Notes: a model not told the origin generated them from the letters alone. A stretch of DNA of 64,000 nt from Cryptosporangium minutisporangium (GCF_039536245.1 NZ_BAAAYN010000026.1:94088-158087); one strand, 5' to 3'. Counted from the stretch's first letter, positions 52,025 through 61,997 are shown. Made by a program: numbers and translations.

Positions 52025-53730
52025 CGGTCACGGCGGTGCGGGTCAACCAGCTGGGCTACCCGGCCGGGTGGCCACTGCGCGCCACCGTGGCGACCGACGC
52101 GTCCGCGCCGCTGGGCTGGCACCTCCGGAACGCCACCGGGGCGACCGTCGTCGCCGGTGAGACCACGGTCCACGGGTTCGACCGGGCCGCAGGCGAAACC
52201 GTGCACACGGTCACCGTGCCGACCGTCGCCGGCGAGGGTGAGGGGTGGACGCTCGTCGTCGACGGCGTCGAGAGCCCGGCGTTCGCGGTCGGTGCCCCCG
52301 CCGCCGGACGGTACGGCGGCCTCGCCCACGACGCCGCCCGTTTCCTCTACCTGCAGCGCAGCGGTACGCCGATCGACGATCCCGAGTACGGACGTCCGGC
52401 CGGGCACGTGGACGTCGCGCCGAACCGGGGTGATGCCGCGGTGGCGTGCCACCGGCCGGACTGTCCGCGTCGCCGGTGGCTGTTCGGCTGCCGTGGGCAC
52501 GATCTGCGCGGCGGCTGGTACGACGCCGGCGACCACGGCAAGTACGCGGTGACCACCGCGCTCACGGTCTGGCTGCTGCAGCACATCGAGGAGCGCACAA
52601 GGGGCGGCGACCCGGCTCTGCTGGACGAGGCCCGCTGGGGGCTGGAGTTCCTGCTCGCCGCACAGCTGCCGACCGGGGATCCGCAGGCCGGAATGGTGTT
52701 CCACGCCGTGCACGACGTCCGGTGGACCGGGCTGCCGCTGCGCCCCGAGCAGGATCCCGAGCCCCGGACCGTCCGGGCGCCGAGCACCGCGGCGACGTAC
52801 GGGCTCGCGGCGGTCGCGGCGCAGGCCGCCCGGGTCTGGGAAGTCCACGATCCGGTCTTCGCGGCCCGCTGCACGACCGCCGCCGACCGGGCGTGGAACG
52901 CTGCGACCGGCCAACCCACCGTGTACGCGACGCCCGCCGACGTCACCGAGGGCGGCGGCCCGTACGACGACACCGACGTCCGCGACGAGCGGTACTGGGC
53001 CGCCGCCGAGTTGGCGGCGCTCACCGGCGCGGAGGAGTACCGGTACGCGATGCTGCACTCCGGGCTGGACCCGATCGCGGCGCTGCGCGAGGGGTTCGAC
53101 TGGCGCTCGATGCTGCCGCCGGCCCAGCTGACGCTCGCGCTGGGCACCGGGTGGGTCGCCGCGTCGGCGGCCACCGCGGCGAGGGCTGCGCTGGCGACCG
53201 CCGCCGAGACGCTGCTGGCGACGATCGACGCCGAGGGCCACGGGACGCCGTACGCACCGCCGGACGGCCGCTACTGCTGGGGGTCGAACTCCCGGGTGCT
53301 CGCGCACGCGTTGACGCTCGGTGCGGCCGCCGACCACACCGGCGACCGGCGGTACTTCGCTGGCGAGCTGGCGTGCCTGGACTACCTGCTCGGCCGGAAC
53401 GCGACCGGGGTGAGCCAGGTGATCGGGTACGGCGCGCGGCCCGCGTCCCGGCCGCACCACCGCTTCTTCGCGCGGGCGGTCGACACCGCGTACCCGCCGC
53501 CACCGCCCGGCGTCGTCGTCGGCGGCCCGAACAGCGGGCTCGACGATCCGGTGGCCGCCGCCGCGCTCAGCGGTGCGGCTCCGCAGCGGTGCTGGATCGA
53601 CGACGTCGGCTCGTACGCGACGAACGAGGTGACGATCGGGTGGAACGCCGCGCTCGCCGCGGTGGCCGGGCACGTGGCCGCACGGCTGGCCCCGGCCCGC
53701 TCGTTACGTCCGGGCGCCGCGGCGGCGTGA
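52021..53730 (+). CDS. Glycoside hydrolase family 9 without signal peptide
   Basis: 569 aa. An N-terminal CelD_N immunoglobulin-like domain begins VRVNQLGYPAG at 7-17; the (alpha/alpha)6 GH9 barrel follows. Catalytic residues are visible: the Asp pair in YDAGDHGK (Asp168, Asp171) and the general acid Glu536 in ATNEVTIGWN, with RPHHRFF also conserved. GH9 enzymes are mostly endoglucanases, but some are cello-oligosaccharide or glucosamine exo-enzymes. No signal peptide precedes the domain: the ATG overlaps the trmH stop (ATGA) and CelD_N starts at residue 7. It is therefore predicted cytosolic, more consistent with an oligosaccharide exo-hydrolase. The 3' end overlaps the convergent metX by 27 bp. 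Confidence 0.88.
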   Translation: MTVTAVRVNQLGYPAGWPLRATVATDASAPLGWHLRNATGATVVAGETTVHGFDRAAGETVHTVTVPTVAGEGEGWTLVVDGVESPAFAVGAPAAGRYGGLAHDAARFLYLQRSGTPIDDPEYGRPAGHVDVAPNRGDAAVACHRPDCPRRRWLFGCRGHDLRGGWYDAGDHGKYAVTTALTVWLLQHIEERTRGGDPALLDEARWGLEFLLAAQLPTGDPQAGMVFHAVHDVRWTGLPLRPEQDPEPRTVRAPSTAATYGLAAVAAQAARVWEVHDPVFAARCTTAADRAWNAATGQPTVYATPADVTEGGGPYDDTDVRDERYWAAAELAALTGAEEYRYAMLHSGLDPIAALREGFDWRSMLPPAQLTLALGTGWVAASAATAARAALATAAETLLATIDAEGHGTPYAPPDGRYCWGSNSRVLAHALTLGAAADHTGDRRYFAGELACLDYLLGRNATGVSQVIGYGARPASRPHHRFFARAVDTAYPPPPPGVVVGGPNSGLDDPVAAAALSGAAPQRCWIDDVGSYATNEVTIGWNAALAAVAGHVAARLAPARSLRPGAAAA

Positions 53731-54837
53731 CCCATCCCCTGCTCCGTCCAACCGGCCGGCGGTGGCCGGCCCCGGGACGACAGCCGGCTGAGTGGGAGCG
53801 GCGAGGAGGTCGGTGACGATCGCCGCGACCTGCTCGACCTCGATCAGGAACCCATCGTGGCCGTACGGCGACCGGATCACCCGCACGTCCCCGGCTCCCG
53901 CGATGTGCGCGGCCAGCTCCCGCTGCTGCGCCAGCGGATAGAGCCGGTCGCTGTCCACCCCGGCGACCATCGTCCGTGCGGTGATCCGCCGCAGGGCGTC
54001 CGCCACACCGCCGCGGCCACGACCGACGTCGTGCCCGTTCATGCTCTCGGTCAGCGTCACGTAGCTCCCGGCGTCGAAGCGCCGGACCAGCTTCGCGGCG
54101 TGGTGGTCGAGATAGGACTCGACCGCGAAGCGGTCGGCGTCCTGCCGGGTGCGCCCGAACCGGGTGGCCAGCTCGACCTCCGAGCGGTACGTGACGTGGG
54201 CGATCCGCCGGGCGATGCCCAGCCCGGCGACCGGACCGGGCCCGGGGTGGTAGTCCCCACCGGCCCAGCCCGGATCGGCGCGGATCGCGTGCAGCTGTGG
54301 TGACGCCCAGGCGATCTGCTCGGCCGAGGCCGCCGCGGTGGTCGCCAGGAGCAACAGGCGCTCGACCCGGGACGGCGCCGACACGGCCCACTCCACCGCC
54401 CGCATCCCGCCCATCGAGCCACCGAGCACCGCGGCCCAGGCCGGTACGCGGAGCGCGTCGGCGAACGCGAGCTCGGCCGCGACCTGGTCCCGGACGCTCA
54501 CCCGGGGCCAGCGGCTCCCCCACGGCCGTCCGTCCGGAGCCGCCGACGACGGGCCGGTGCTGCCCCGGCACCCGCCGAGGACGTTCGGCGCCACCACCCA
54601 CCACCGGTCGGTGTCGACCGCTCGGCCCGGTCCGATCAGCCCGTCCCACCAGCCCGGTGTCGGATGGTCCGGATCGGCCGGACCGACGACGTGGCTGTCG
54701 CCGGTGAGGGCGTGCAGTACGAGCACCGCGTTCGACCGGTCCGGCGCCGGGGTGCCCCAGGATTCGTACGCGATCCGCACGTCCGGCAACGCACCACCGC
54801 ACTCCAGAGCCAGCGGCCCCAGCGACAGGATCGGCAC
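53704..54837 (-). CDS. metX: Homoserine O-acetyltransferase
   Basis: Alpha/beta-hydrolase that acetylates homoserine with acetyl-CoA, first committed step of methionine synthesis. 377 aa. The nucleophile elbow is GGSMGGM with Ser141; the Asp of the triad is in VAGVDSDRLYP and the His in SPYGHDGF. HALTGDSHV near 42-50 is the oxyanion region. The GTG start lies one base after the metY stop, so the pair is cotranslated. Some MetX proteins use succinyl-CoA instead; this cannot be told by eye. Confidence 0.94.
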   Translation of the reverse strand: MPILSLGPLALECGGALPDVRIAYESWGTPAPDRSNAVLVLHALTGDSHVVGPADPDHPTPGWWDGLIGPGRAVDTDRWWVVAPNVLGGCRGSTGPSSAAPDGRPWGSRWPRVSVRDQVAAELAFADALRVPAWAAVLGGSMGGMRAVEWAVSAPSRVERLLLLATTAAASAEQIAWASPQLHAIRADPGWAGGDYHPGPGPVAGLGIARRIAHVTYRSEVELATRFGRTRQDADRFAVESYLDHHAAKLVRRFDAGSYVTLTESMNGHDVGRGRGGVADALRRITARTMVAGVDSDRLYPLAQQRELAAHIAGAGDVRVIRSPYGHDGFLIEVEQVAAIVTDLLAAPTQPAVVPGPATAGRLDGAGDGSRRRGART

Positions 54838-54838
54838 C

Positions 54839-56206
54839 TCAGGCCTTGGCTGCCCGGAACCCCGCGTCCAGATCGGCCAGCAGGTCCTCCAGCCCTTCCA
54901 GCCCGACCGCCAGCCGGACCAGCCCCGGCGTCACACCGGTGGATAGCTGCTCGGAGGGCGTCAACTGGCTGTGCGTCGTACTGGCCGGGTGGATCACCAG
55001 GCTGCGGACGTCCCCGATGTTCGCCAGGTGGCTGAACAGCTCCAGCGAGTCCACGAACCGCTTGCCCGCCTCCACGCCACCGCGCAGCTCGAACGAGACC
55101 ACCGCACCCGCACCGGCGGGCAGGTACTTCTGTGCCGCGGCGTACCACGGGCTGGTCGGCAGGCCGGCGTAGTGCACGGTCTCCACTTCGTCCCGTTCGG
55201 TGAGCCACTCCGCGATCGCCTGGGCGTTCCGGACGTGCCGCTCGATCCGCAGCGACAGCGTCTCGATGCCCTGCAGGATGAGGAAGCTGTTCAGCGGCGC
55301 GATCGCGGCACCGGTGTCGCGCAGCTGCTGCACCCGGAGTTTCGCCGCGAAGGAACCGTGCCCGAGCGCGTCCCAGTACCGCAGGCCGTGGTAGCTCGGG
55401 TCCGGCTCGTGGAAATCGGGGAAGCGATCGGCATGCACACCGAAGTCGAACGTGCCACCGTCCACCACGACACCGGCGATCGCGGTGCCGTGCCCGCCGA
55501 GGTACTTGGTCGCGGAGTGGATCACGAAGTCCGCGCCGTGCTCGATCGGCCGGAGCAGGTACGGCGTCGGCACCGTGTTGTCGACGACCAGCGGTACGCC
55601 CACTTCGTGGGCGAGATCGGCGACCGCCCGGACGTCCAGCACGTTGCTGCGCGGGTTCCCCAGCGTCTCGGCGAAGAACAACTTCGTGTTCGGACGCGTG
55701 GCCGCGCGCCACTGTTCGAGGTCGTCCGGGTCCTCCACGAACGACACCTCGACGCCGAGCTTGGGGAGTGTGTAGTGGAACAGGTTGTACGTGCCCCCGT
55801 AGAGCGAGGCGCTGGAGACGAAGTGGTCACCGCTCCTCGCCAGCGTCAGGATCGCCGCAGTCTCGGCGGCCTGGCCGGACGCCAGCGCGACCGCGGAGAC
55901 ACCGCCCTCCAGCGCGGCGACGCGCTGCTCCAGCACGTCCTGGGTCGGGTTGTTGATCCGGGTGTAGATGTGGCCCGGCTCGGCGAGGCCGAACAGCGCG
56001 GCGGCGTGGTCGGTGTCGCGGAACACGTACGAGGTGGTCTGGTAGATCGGCGTCGCCCGGGCACCGGTCGCCGGGTCCGCGGTGGCGCCGGCGTGGATCT
56101 GCCGGGTCTCGAACGACCAGGCGCTGGTGTCCCGCTCCCGGGGCGAGTCGGGCACGGTTTCCGGAGCGGTCGCCTGGGGCCCGGGATCGGACGAGAGTTC
56201 GGACAC
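54839..56206 (-). CDS. metY: O-acetylhomoserine sulfhydrylase
   Basis: PLP enzyme making homocysteine from O-acetylhomoserine and sulfide. 455 aa, Cys/Met metabolism family. The PLP lysine is Lys234 in [11 protein letters not shown]; the start of the core [14 protein letters not shown] and [15 protein letters not shown] are family blocks, and [13 protein letters not shown] carries the Asp that binds the ring nitrogen. A short Pro/Ser tail (1-28) precedes it. GTG start with a perfect AGGAGG four bases upstream. The 101 bp before it (56207-56307) show no SAM riboswitch that I can recognise. Confidence 0.95.
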   Translation of the reverse strand: MSELSSDPGPQATAPETVPDSPRERDTSAWSFETRQIHAGATADPATGARATPIYQTTSYVFRDTDHAAALFGLAEPGHIYTRINNPTQDVLEQRVAALEGGVSAVALASGQAAETAAILTLARSGDHFVSSASLYGGTYNLFHYTLPKLGVEVSFVEDPDDLEQWRAATRPNTKLFFAETLGNPRSNVLDVRAVADLAHEVGVPLVVDNTVPTPYLLRPIEHGADFVIHSATKYLGGHGTAIAGVVVDGGTFDFGVHADRFPDFHEPDPSYHGLRYWDALGHGSFAAKLRVQQLRDTGAAIAPLNSFLILQGIETLSLRIERHVRNAQAIAEWLTERDEVETVHYAGLPTSPWYAAAQKYLPAGAGAVVSFELRGGVEAGKRFVDSLELFSHLANIGDVRSLVIHPASTTHSQLTPSEQLSTGVTPGLVRLAVGLEGLEDLLADLDAGFRAAKA

Positions 56207-56307
56207 GGGGCCTCCTGGGTGCGGTACGCGGCGAACGCCGGGTGCAGCGGAAAGCCCACCCCCGGCTCGACCTCACCCTGACACAGATCCCGGATTAACG
56301 CCATAGC

Positions 56308-58701
56308 CTATCGAGAAGATAGGGAATGCGGTGCCTCGAGGAGCGCGTCCAGTGCCCTCACGTCCACCGGCTTGGAGTACAGGAACCCCTGGGCGCGGTC
56401 GCAGCGCAGCTCGCGCAGGACGTCCGCGCGCTCGGCCGTCTCCACCCCCTCGGCCACCGTGGACAGCCCCAGCGAGTGGGACAGCTGCAGGATGGCCTTG
56501 GTCAGCGCGGTGTCCTCGCTGTCCGCCCCCTCCGGACCCTCCATGCTGAACGCCCGGTCGATCTTCAGGATGTCCACCGGCAGCCGGCGGAGGTACGACA
56601 GCGACGAGTAGCCGGTGCCGAAGTCGTCGATCGCGATCCGGATCCCGCGGCTGCGGAGCTGCTGCAGCCGTGCCACCACGATCTCGGTCTCCGCCGCCGT
56701 GGCCGCGATCATCGTGGACTCGGTGATCTCCAGCACGAGCGCCTGCGGCGGCAGCCCGCTGAACCGGAGTGCACCGAGCACGGTCGTGACGAACTCCGGG
56801 TCCCGCAGCTGGGCGGTGGCCACGTTGACCGCCACCGAGATGCCGAAGCGCGAGTACCAGTCGGTGGCGTCCACGCAGGCCTGTCCGAGCACCCACGCGC
56901 CGATCGGCACGATGAGGCCGCTCTCCTCGGCGACCGGCACGAAGTCCGCCGGCGACACCCGGGCCGCGCCGGGGGCGTCCCAGCGCAGCAGCGCCTCGAC
57001 CGAGCTGATCCGCTCCGTGACCAGATCCACGACCGGCTGGTACTCCAGCACGAACTCGCCCATCGCCACCGCACGGCGGAGTCCGGCCAGCAGCTCCACT
57101 TGCTCCAGATGTGCGGTGCGCAGCTCCGGCCGGTAGCCGACCACCTGGTTCTTGCCGCCGCCCTTCGCGGCGTAGAGCGCCAGGTCGGCGTTGCGCAGGA
57201 CGTCGCTCGGGGTGGCCGGGCCGGTTCCGACGTACAGGCCGACGCTGGTCGTGAGGTAGAGGTCGTGCGCGGCGACGCGGAACGGTCCCCACAGTGCCTC
57301 GGTCAGGCGTCGGCCGATCATCGACGCGTGTTCGGTGTCGGCATCGGTCAGCAGGACCGCGAACTCGTCCCCGCCGAGCCGCGCCAGCAGGGTGCCCTCC
57401 GGCAGCGCCGCGGTGAACCGGGCCGCGACCTGGATCAGCAGCTCGTCCCCCACCGGGTGCCCGTGCGTGTCGTTGACGTCCTTGAACCCGTCCAGGTCGA
57501 CCAGCACCAGGGCGTAGGGCCGGTCGGCGTACTCCGGTCGGCGCGCATCGGCCAGCGTCCCGTCCAGCGCGTCGGTCAGCTTCGACCGGTTCGGCAACCC
57601 GGTCAGCGGGTCGTGCAGCGCTCGGTAGGTGAGCTGGCCCTGCAACGCCTGCTGCTCGGCGAGGGCCGCGCCGAGCGCGGCCGCCTGCGCGGCCTGCTCC
57701 TGTTCCCGGCGGTAGGCGTCCCGCGCCAGCCCGGCGCTGCGGACGGCCAGGTAGAAGCAGAAGCCCGTGGTCATCGCCACCGGGTACGCGACGTCCACCA
57801 GCGGATCGATCGGCCGTTTCTCGACCGCGGCGAACACGGCGAAGGCGGGGTAGGCGAACGTCGCGGCGCCGAACAGCGCCATCTTCAGGCGTCCGGCGGG
57901 CAGCTCGCCCTGCGGCTCCTGGCGCCGGACGGCGGTCGACCGGTGGCCGGCGGCGATCGCCAGGAACAGATAGCCGCTAAGCACGATGACGCCGGGCCCG
58001 GCCGTCGGAATCATGCCCACCGGGTGTGCGCCGCTGTCGACGCCCCAGAGGAAGTCGCCGGCGACGAACAGCAGCGACGCCAGGCCTACCAGCGCCTGAG
58101 CGGTGTGCCGGATCGCCACCACCAGCACGATCACCGCCATCGTCAGCAGCGTGAGGTCGGCGATGACGAAGACGAACGCGAGCGCGCGCTCGGCCCCGCT
58201 CAGGGCACGGAGGTAGGGGGCCAGCACCAGCAGCCACCCGATCGTGCCGACCCCGTAGCTGACCGCGAGCCCGTCGACGATCCCCTGGGTGCGGAACGGC
58301 CCGCTCCGCTTCACGATGCCGATCAGGCCAGCGACCAGCAGCGGGAACGACACCAGCCGGATCGCCAGCGCCACGGTCAGTGGCGACTCCGGCAGAACCG
58401 GGTGGTGCGGGACCACCTCGGCGGCGATCAGGCCGCAGAAGCGCGCGAGGACACCCGCGCCGATCAACCACCAGGGCCACGCCGGGCTCGGCCGGCGCGC
58501 GGCGACGCCGACGGCGTACCAGGCGATCGCCCACACGACGATGGCCAGGTAGAACGTCGGGGTCAGCGGGCCGGGCAGCACGTACAGAAGCCACGGCGCC
58601 AGCAGGGTGGCGCCGATGGCGACCACCGTGATCGTCCGCTCACGGGCAGCCCGGCGGTCCGCTTCCCGCGCGAGCGCGCTGGTTGCGGACCCGCCGTCCA
58701 T
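56308..58701 (-). CDS. Membrane GGDEF-EAL cyclic di-GMP enzyme
   Basis: 797 aa from the ATG at 58701, chosen for GAGG eight bases before it; an ATG 27 codons earlier (58782) lacks a ribosome site. N-terminal half: seven or eight membrane helices (about 20-310), then a coiled stretch, a GGDEF domain with intact RLGGDEF (GGDEF 443-447), and an EAL domain with EAL at 569-571 in SVEALLRW, the ITES, IDDFGTGYSS, LKIDR and AEGVET motifs. Both domains look catalytically complete, so it may make and break cyclic di-GMP. A decayed relative lies directly upstream. Confidence 0.93.
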   Translation of the reverse strand: MDGGSATSALAREADRRAARERTITVVAIGATLLAPWLLYVLPGPLTPTFYLAIVVWAIAWYAVGVAARRPSPAWPWWLIGAGVLARFCGLIAAEVVPHHPVLPESPLTVALAIRLVSFPLLVAGLIGIVKRSGPFRTQGIVDGLAVSYGVGTIGWLLVLAPYLRALSGAERALAFVFVIADLTLLTMAVIVLVVAIRHTAQALVGLASLLFVAGDFLWGVDSGAHPVGMIPTAGPGVIVLSGYLFLAIAAGHRSTAVRRQEPQGELPAGRLKMALFGAATFAYPAFAVFAAVEKRPIDPLVDVAYPVAMTTGFCFYLAVRSAGLARDAYRREQEQAAQAAALGAALAEQQALQGQLTYRALHDPLTGLPNRSKLTDALDGTLADARRPEYADRPYALVLVDLDGFKDVNDTHGHPVGDELLIQVAARFTAALPEGTLLARLGGDEFAVLLTDADTEHASMIGRRLTEALWGPFRVAAHDLYLTTSVGLYVGTGPATPSDVLRNADLALYAAKGGGKNQVVGYRPELRTAHLEQVELLAGLRRAVAMGEFVLEYQPVVDLVTERISSVEALLRWDAPGAARVSPADFVPVAEESGLIVPIGAWVLGQACVDATDWYSRFGISVAVNVATAQLRDPEFVTTVLGALRFSGLPPQALVLEITESTMIAATAAETEIVVARLQQLRSRGIRIAIDDFGTGYSSLSYLRRLPVDILKIDRAFSMEGPEGADSEDTALTKAILQLSHSLGLSTVAEGVETAERADVLRELRCDRAQGFLYSKPVDVRALDALLEAPHSLSSR

Positions 58702-58841
58702 CGGCGTGACCTCGCCGGTCCTGGTCCGGACGACCAGGCCGTCGGTCGGGAGATCGGCCACCGCCGGCGTCGGCGGGACCATGTGGGTTTGCACGGTTCT
58801 TTGTACGGACGGGAGGCACCCGACCTGAGGACTCGTGGCGA

Positions 58842-59326
58842 TCACAACCCGGTAGTGGAGTACTGCTCCGGTTCGGCCCACGGCCGGGCAGCCAGGCACT
58901 CCTCGACCCGATCGGCCGGTACCGGCGGGGAGAAGTAGTCGCCCTGCATGTACCGGCAGCCCAGCGCGCGCAGCCACTCGGCACGCTCGGCGGTCTCCAC
59001 GTGCTCGGCGACGACGCGCAGCTGGAGCGTCTGGCAGATCTGCAGGACGGCTCCGGTCAGCGCCGCGTCGACGACGGGGGCGTCCGGTACCGCGGGGCCG
59101 GCCGGGTGCCCGTGGCCAGCAGCGCAGCGATGACCCCGTCGCCGAGCAGCGTCAGCCCGATCCCGACGAGCACCATCGGCGCGCCCGGCGTCGAGTAGCG
59201 CAGGCGCGGCAGTTGGTCGGCGAGGACCGTGACGACCAGCCAGGTCACCGCGCCCGCGTAGACCGCGACCGCAGCGGCCATCGGCAGCAACGGCAGGACG
59301 CAGAGCGGCAGCAGGCCACCCGCCAA
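58842..59326 (-). pseudogene. Remnant of a second membrane GGDEF-EAL gene
   Basis: Two pieces of one ancestral gene in different frames. Upstream (about 59326-59100): a hydrophobic segment with VAVYAGAVTWLVVTVLAD and MVLVGIGLTLLGDGVIAALL, resembling the sensory membrane domain of the neighbouring protein. Downstream (about 59100-58842): the end of an EAL domain, LQICQTLQLRVVAEHVETAE followed by CRYMQGDYFSPPVPADRVEE, ending at a TGA at 58842. The whole GGDEF domain and most of EAL are missing, and the join shifts the frame near 59100. The spacing suggests one large internal deletion. Confidence 0.75.
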
Positions 59327-59480
59327 CGGACGCCCCAGGCCGCGCAGCGGTCCCGGCAGCCCTGTCAGTCGCGTTCTCGGCGCGCTCTAGCTATACCTCG
59401 TTCACGTTGTGCGACCGAGGGCGGCGCCGCGTCCACGCCGGTGGTCGGCACGGCGAAGGGCGCCGGGTATCCCTGGCACG

Positions 59481-59513
59481 CCGAAGGGCGCCGGGATACC
59501 CGGCGCCCTTCGG
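59481..59513 (-). terminator. lon terminator, 15-bp perfect stem with duplicated arm
   Basis: CCGAAGGGCGCCGGG (59481-59495), loop ATA, CCCGGCGCCCTTCGG (59499-59513), 12 bases after the lon stop. A second copy of the left arm, CGAAGGGCGCCGGGTATCC, lies at 59453-59471 and could pair with the same partner. Confidence 0.75.
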
Positions 59514-59525
59514 GTCGGTGCCGCC

Positions 59526-61952
59526 TCAGGCAGCCTGGACGGCCTGCGCGGGCACGGCCGGCTCCAGCGCGAGCGCGACCACGTCCGCCACGTCCTCCAT
59601 CAGGTGGATCGTCAGCGCGTCCCGGACGCTGGCCGGGACGTCGTCCAGGTCAGCAGCGTTGCGCGCCGGCAGCAGCACCTCGGTCAGCCCGGCCCGGTGC
59701 GCGGCGAGCAGCTTCTGCTTGACGCCGCCGATCGGCAGCACCCGCCCGGTCAGCGAGACCTCGCCGGTCATGCCGACCTCCGCCCGGACCAGCCGCCCGG
59801 TCAGCAGCGACGCCAGCGCGGTGACCATCGTGACCCCCGCGGACGGGCCGTCCTTCGGCACCGCTCCGGCCGGCACGTGCACGTGCAGCCGACGTCCGCG
59901 CAGGTCCTCGGGGTCGGCGCCGAAGCGGTCGCCCTGGCTCCGCAGGTAGGAGAGCGCGATGTGCGCGGACTCCTTCATGACGTCACCCAGCTGGCCCGTG
60001 AGAACCAGCTCCGGCTCCCCCTTGGAACCTTCGGCACCCGGGGCCATGTTGGCCTCGATGAAGAGGACGTCGCCACCGGCGCCGGTGACGGCCAGACCGG
60101 TCGCCACACCCGGAACCGCGGTGCGCTCGCCGGACTCCGGGGTGAACCGGGGCCGGCCCAGGTAGTCCTTCAGCGTCCCGGCCGTCACGTCGACCGGCGT
60201 CGCCGGTGGGTTGTCACCAGCCAGCTTCGTCGCGACCTTCCGCAGCACCCGCGCGAGCGAGCGCTCCAGCTGACGGACCCCGGCCTCGTGGGTGTAGTCA
60301 CCGGCGATGAGCTTCAGCGCGCCCTCGTCGATCGTGACGTCACCCGGCTCCAGGCCGGCGCGCTCCAGCTGGCGCTTCCAGAGGTGGTCCCGCGCGATCG
60401 CAACCTTCTCGACCTCGGTGTAGCCGTCCAGCCGGACGACCTCCATCCGGTCGATCAGCGCCTCCGGGATCGCCTCGGCGACGTTCGCCGTCGCGAGGAA
60501 GAGCACGTCGGACAGGTCGAGCTCCACCTCCAGGTAGTGGTCGCGGAACGTGTGGTTCTGCGCCGGGTCGAGCACCTCGAGCAGCGCGGCCGCCGGGTCG
60601 CCCCGGTAGTCGGCGCCGATCTTGTCGACCTCGTCGAGCAGGACCACCGGGTTCATCGCACCGGCCTCCTTGATCGCCCGGACGATGCGACCGGCCTGCG
60701 CGCCGACGTAGGTGCGCCGGTGACCACGGATCTCGGCCTCGTCCCGCACGCCGCCGAGCGCCACCCGGACGAACTTCCGCCCGAGCGCCCGCGCGACCGA
60801 CTCGCCGAGCGAGGTCTTGCCGACGCCGGGCGGACCGACGAGCGCGAGCACCGCGCCGCTCCCCCGGCCACCGACGATCTCCAGGCCGCGCGCGGCCCGG
60901 CGGTTGCGTACCGCCAGGTACTCCACGATCCGGTCCTTGACGTCGTCCAGGCCGGCGTGGTCGGCGTCGAGCACGTTCCTCGCCGCGGAGACGTCGGTGG
61001 CGTCGTCCGTGCGGACGTTCCACGGCAGCTCCAGCACCGTGTCCAGCCAGGTGCGGATCCAGGACGCTTCCGGCGACTGGTCACCGGTGCGCTCCAGCTT
61101 GTCGACCTCGCGCAGCGCCGCCTTCTTGACTTGTTCCGGCAGGTCGGCGGCCTCGACGCGGGCCCGCGGGTCCGCCTCGGGGTTGTCGTCGTCGCCGGAG
61201 ATCTCGCCGAGCTCCTTGCGGATCGCGGCCAGCTGCTGGCGCAGCAGGAACTCCCGCTGCGTCTTCTCCATCGATTCCCGGACGTCGTCCCGAATGGTCG
61301 CCGCCACCTGCAGTTCGGCCAGCTGCTGCTTGCCCCAGTCGAGCACCAGCTCCAGCCGGGCCACGACCTCGGGGGTCTCCAGCAGACGCAGCTTCTGGTC
61401 GATCTCCAGGTAGGGAGCCCAGCCGGCGATGTCGGCCAGCTCACCGGGCTCGGTGATCCGCCGGATCATCTCGACGACCTGCCAGCCGCCGTTGTCGCTC
61501 TCCCGGTGACCCAGGATCTCCTGGACGACCTCGCGGTACTCGGCCGCGAGCGTGTCGACCTTCTCCTGGTCGGTGGCGCTGACGCGGTCGGGCAGCGTGG
61601 TGGCCTCGACCCAGAGTGCGGCGCCCGGCCCGTTCACGCCGCGGCCGACCTTGGCTCGCGAGACCGCACGCAGCACGGCGGCCGGGCGTCCGTTGGGCAG
61701 GCGGCCCACCTGGTCGATCGTGGCCAGGACGCCGACCTCGCGGTACTGGCCCTCGATGCGAGGGACGATCAGTAAACGAGCGTCGTCGTCGTTCGTGTCC
61801 TTCGCCCTGGCCGAGTCCACGGCGGCTCGCGCTTCGCCGTCGAGCTCGACCGGGATCACCATTCCGGGCAGCACGACTGCGTCGGCCAGCGGCAGCACCG
61901 GCAGGGTGAGAGTGGTGACGGGCCCGCGCGGCCCGCCGGGGGATCGATCCAT
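59526..61952 (-). CDS. lon: ATP-dependent protease Lon
   Basis: AAA+ serine protease that degrades misfolded and regulatory proteins in the cytosol. 808 aa, LonA type. Lon N-terminal domain (about 14-200), Walker A GPPGVGKT at 373-380, Walker B in PVVLLDEVDKIG, and the Ser-Lys dyad: Ser704 in PKDGPSAGV and Lys745 in GGVKQK. A variable Asp-rich loop DDDNPEAD lies at 254-261. ATG start with GAGG upstream. A HAIR-like inverted repeat directly upstream suggests repression by HspR and heat-shock induction. Confidence 0.97.
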   Translation of the reverse strand: MDRSPGGPRGPVTTLTLPVLPLADAVVLPGMVIPVELDGEARAAVDSARAKDTNDDDARLLIVPRIEGQYREVGVLATIDQVGRLPNGRPAAVLRAVSRAKVGRGVNGPGAALWVEATTLPDRVSATDQEKVDTLAAEYREVVQEILGHRESDNGGWQVVEMIRRITEPGELADIAGWAPYLEIDQKLRLLETPEVVARLELVLDWGKQQLAELQVAATIRDDVRESMEKTQREFLLRQQLAAIRKELGEISGDDDNPEADPRARVEAADLPEQVKKAALREVDKLERTGDQSPEASWIRTWLDTVLELPWNVRTDDATDVSAARNVLDADHAGLDDVKDRIVEYLAVRNRRAARGLEIVGGRGSGAVLALVGPPGVGKTSLGESVARALGRKFVRVALGGVRDEAEIRGHRRTYVGAQAGRIVRAIKEAGAMNPVVLLDEVDKIGADYRGDPAAALLEVLDPAQNHTFRDHYLEVELDLSDVLFLATANVAEAIPEALIDRMEVVRLDGYTEVEKVAIARDHLWKRQLERAGLEPGDVTIDEGALKLIAGDYTHEAGVRQLERSLARVLRKVATKLAGDNPPATPVDVTAGTLKDYLGRPRFTPESGERTAVPGVATGLAVTGAGGDVLFIEANMAPGAEGSKGEPELVLTGQLGDVMKESAHIALSYLRSQGDRFGADPEDLRGRRLHVHVPAGAVPKDGPSAGVTMVTALASLLTGRLVRAEVGMTGEVSLTGRVLPIGGVKQKLLAAHRAGLTEVLLPARNAADLDDVPASVRDALTIHLMEDVADVVALALEPAVPAQAVQAA

Positions 61953-61976
61953 CGCCGTACCTCACAGCAGTCGGAA

Positions 61977-61997
61977 GTTGAGTCCGACCGGCTCAAT
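61977..61997 (-). promoter_or_regulatory. HAIR-like HspR operator upstream of lon
   Basis: GTTGAGT, seven bases, GCTCAAT, compared with the HAIR consensus CTTGAGT-N7-ACTCAAG: spacing is exact and 11 of 14 half-site bases agree. It lies 24 bp before the lon start codon. Streptomyces lon is a known HspR target. Confidence 0.65.

Noticed and set aside
56207-56310. SAM riboswitch before metY
   Set aside because: The gap is only about 100 bp and I could not place the core of any SAM riboswitch class; CCTATC/GATAGG at 56307-56323 mostly lies in the GGDEF-EAL coding end.
56326-58938. 870-codon plus-strand frame opposite the GGDEF-EAL gene
   Set aside because: Shadow frame; Gln/Arg/Val-rich composition without domain motifs.
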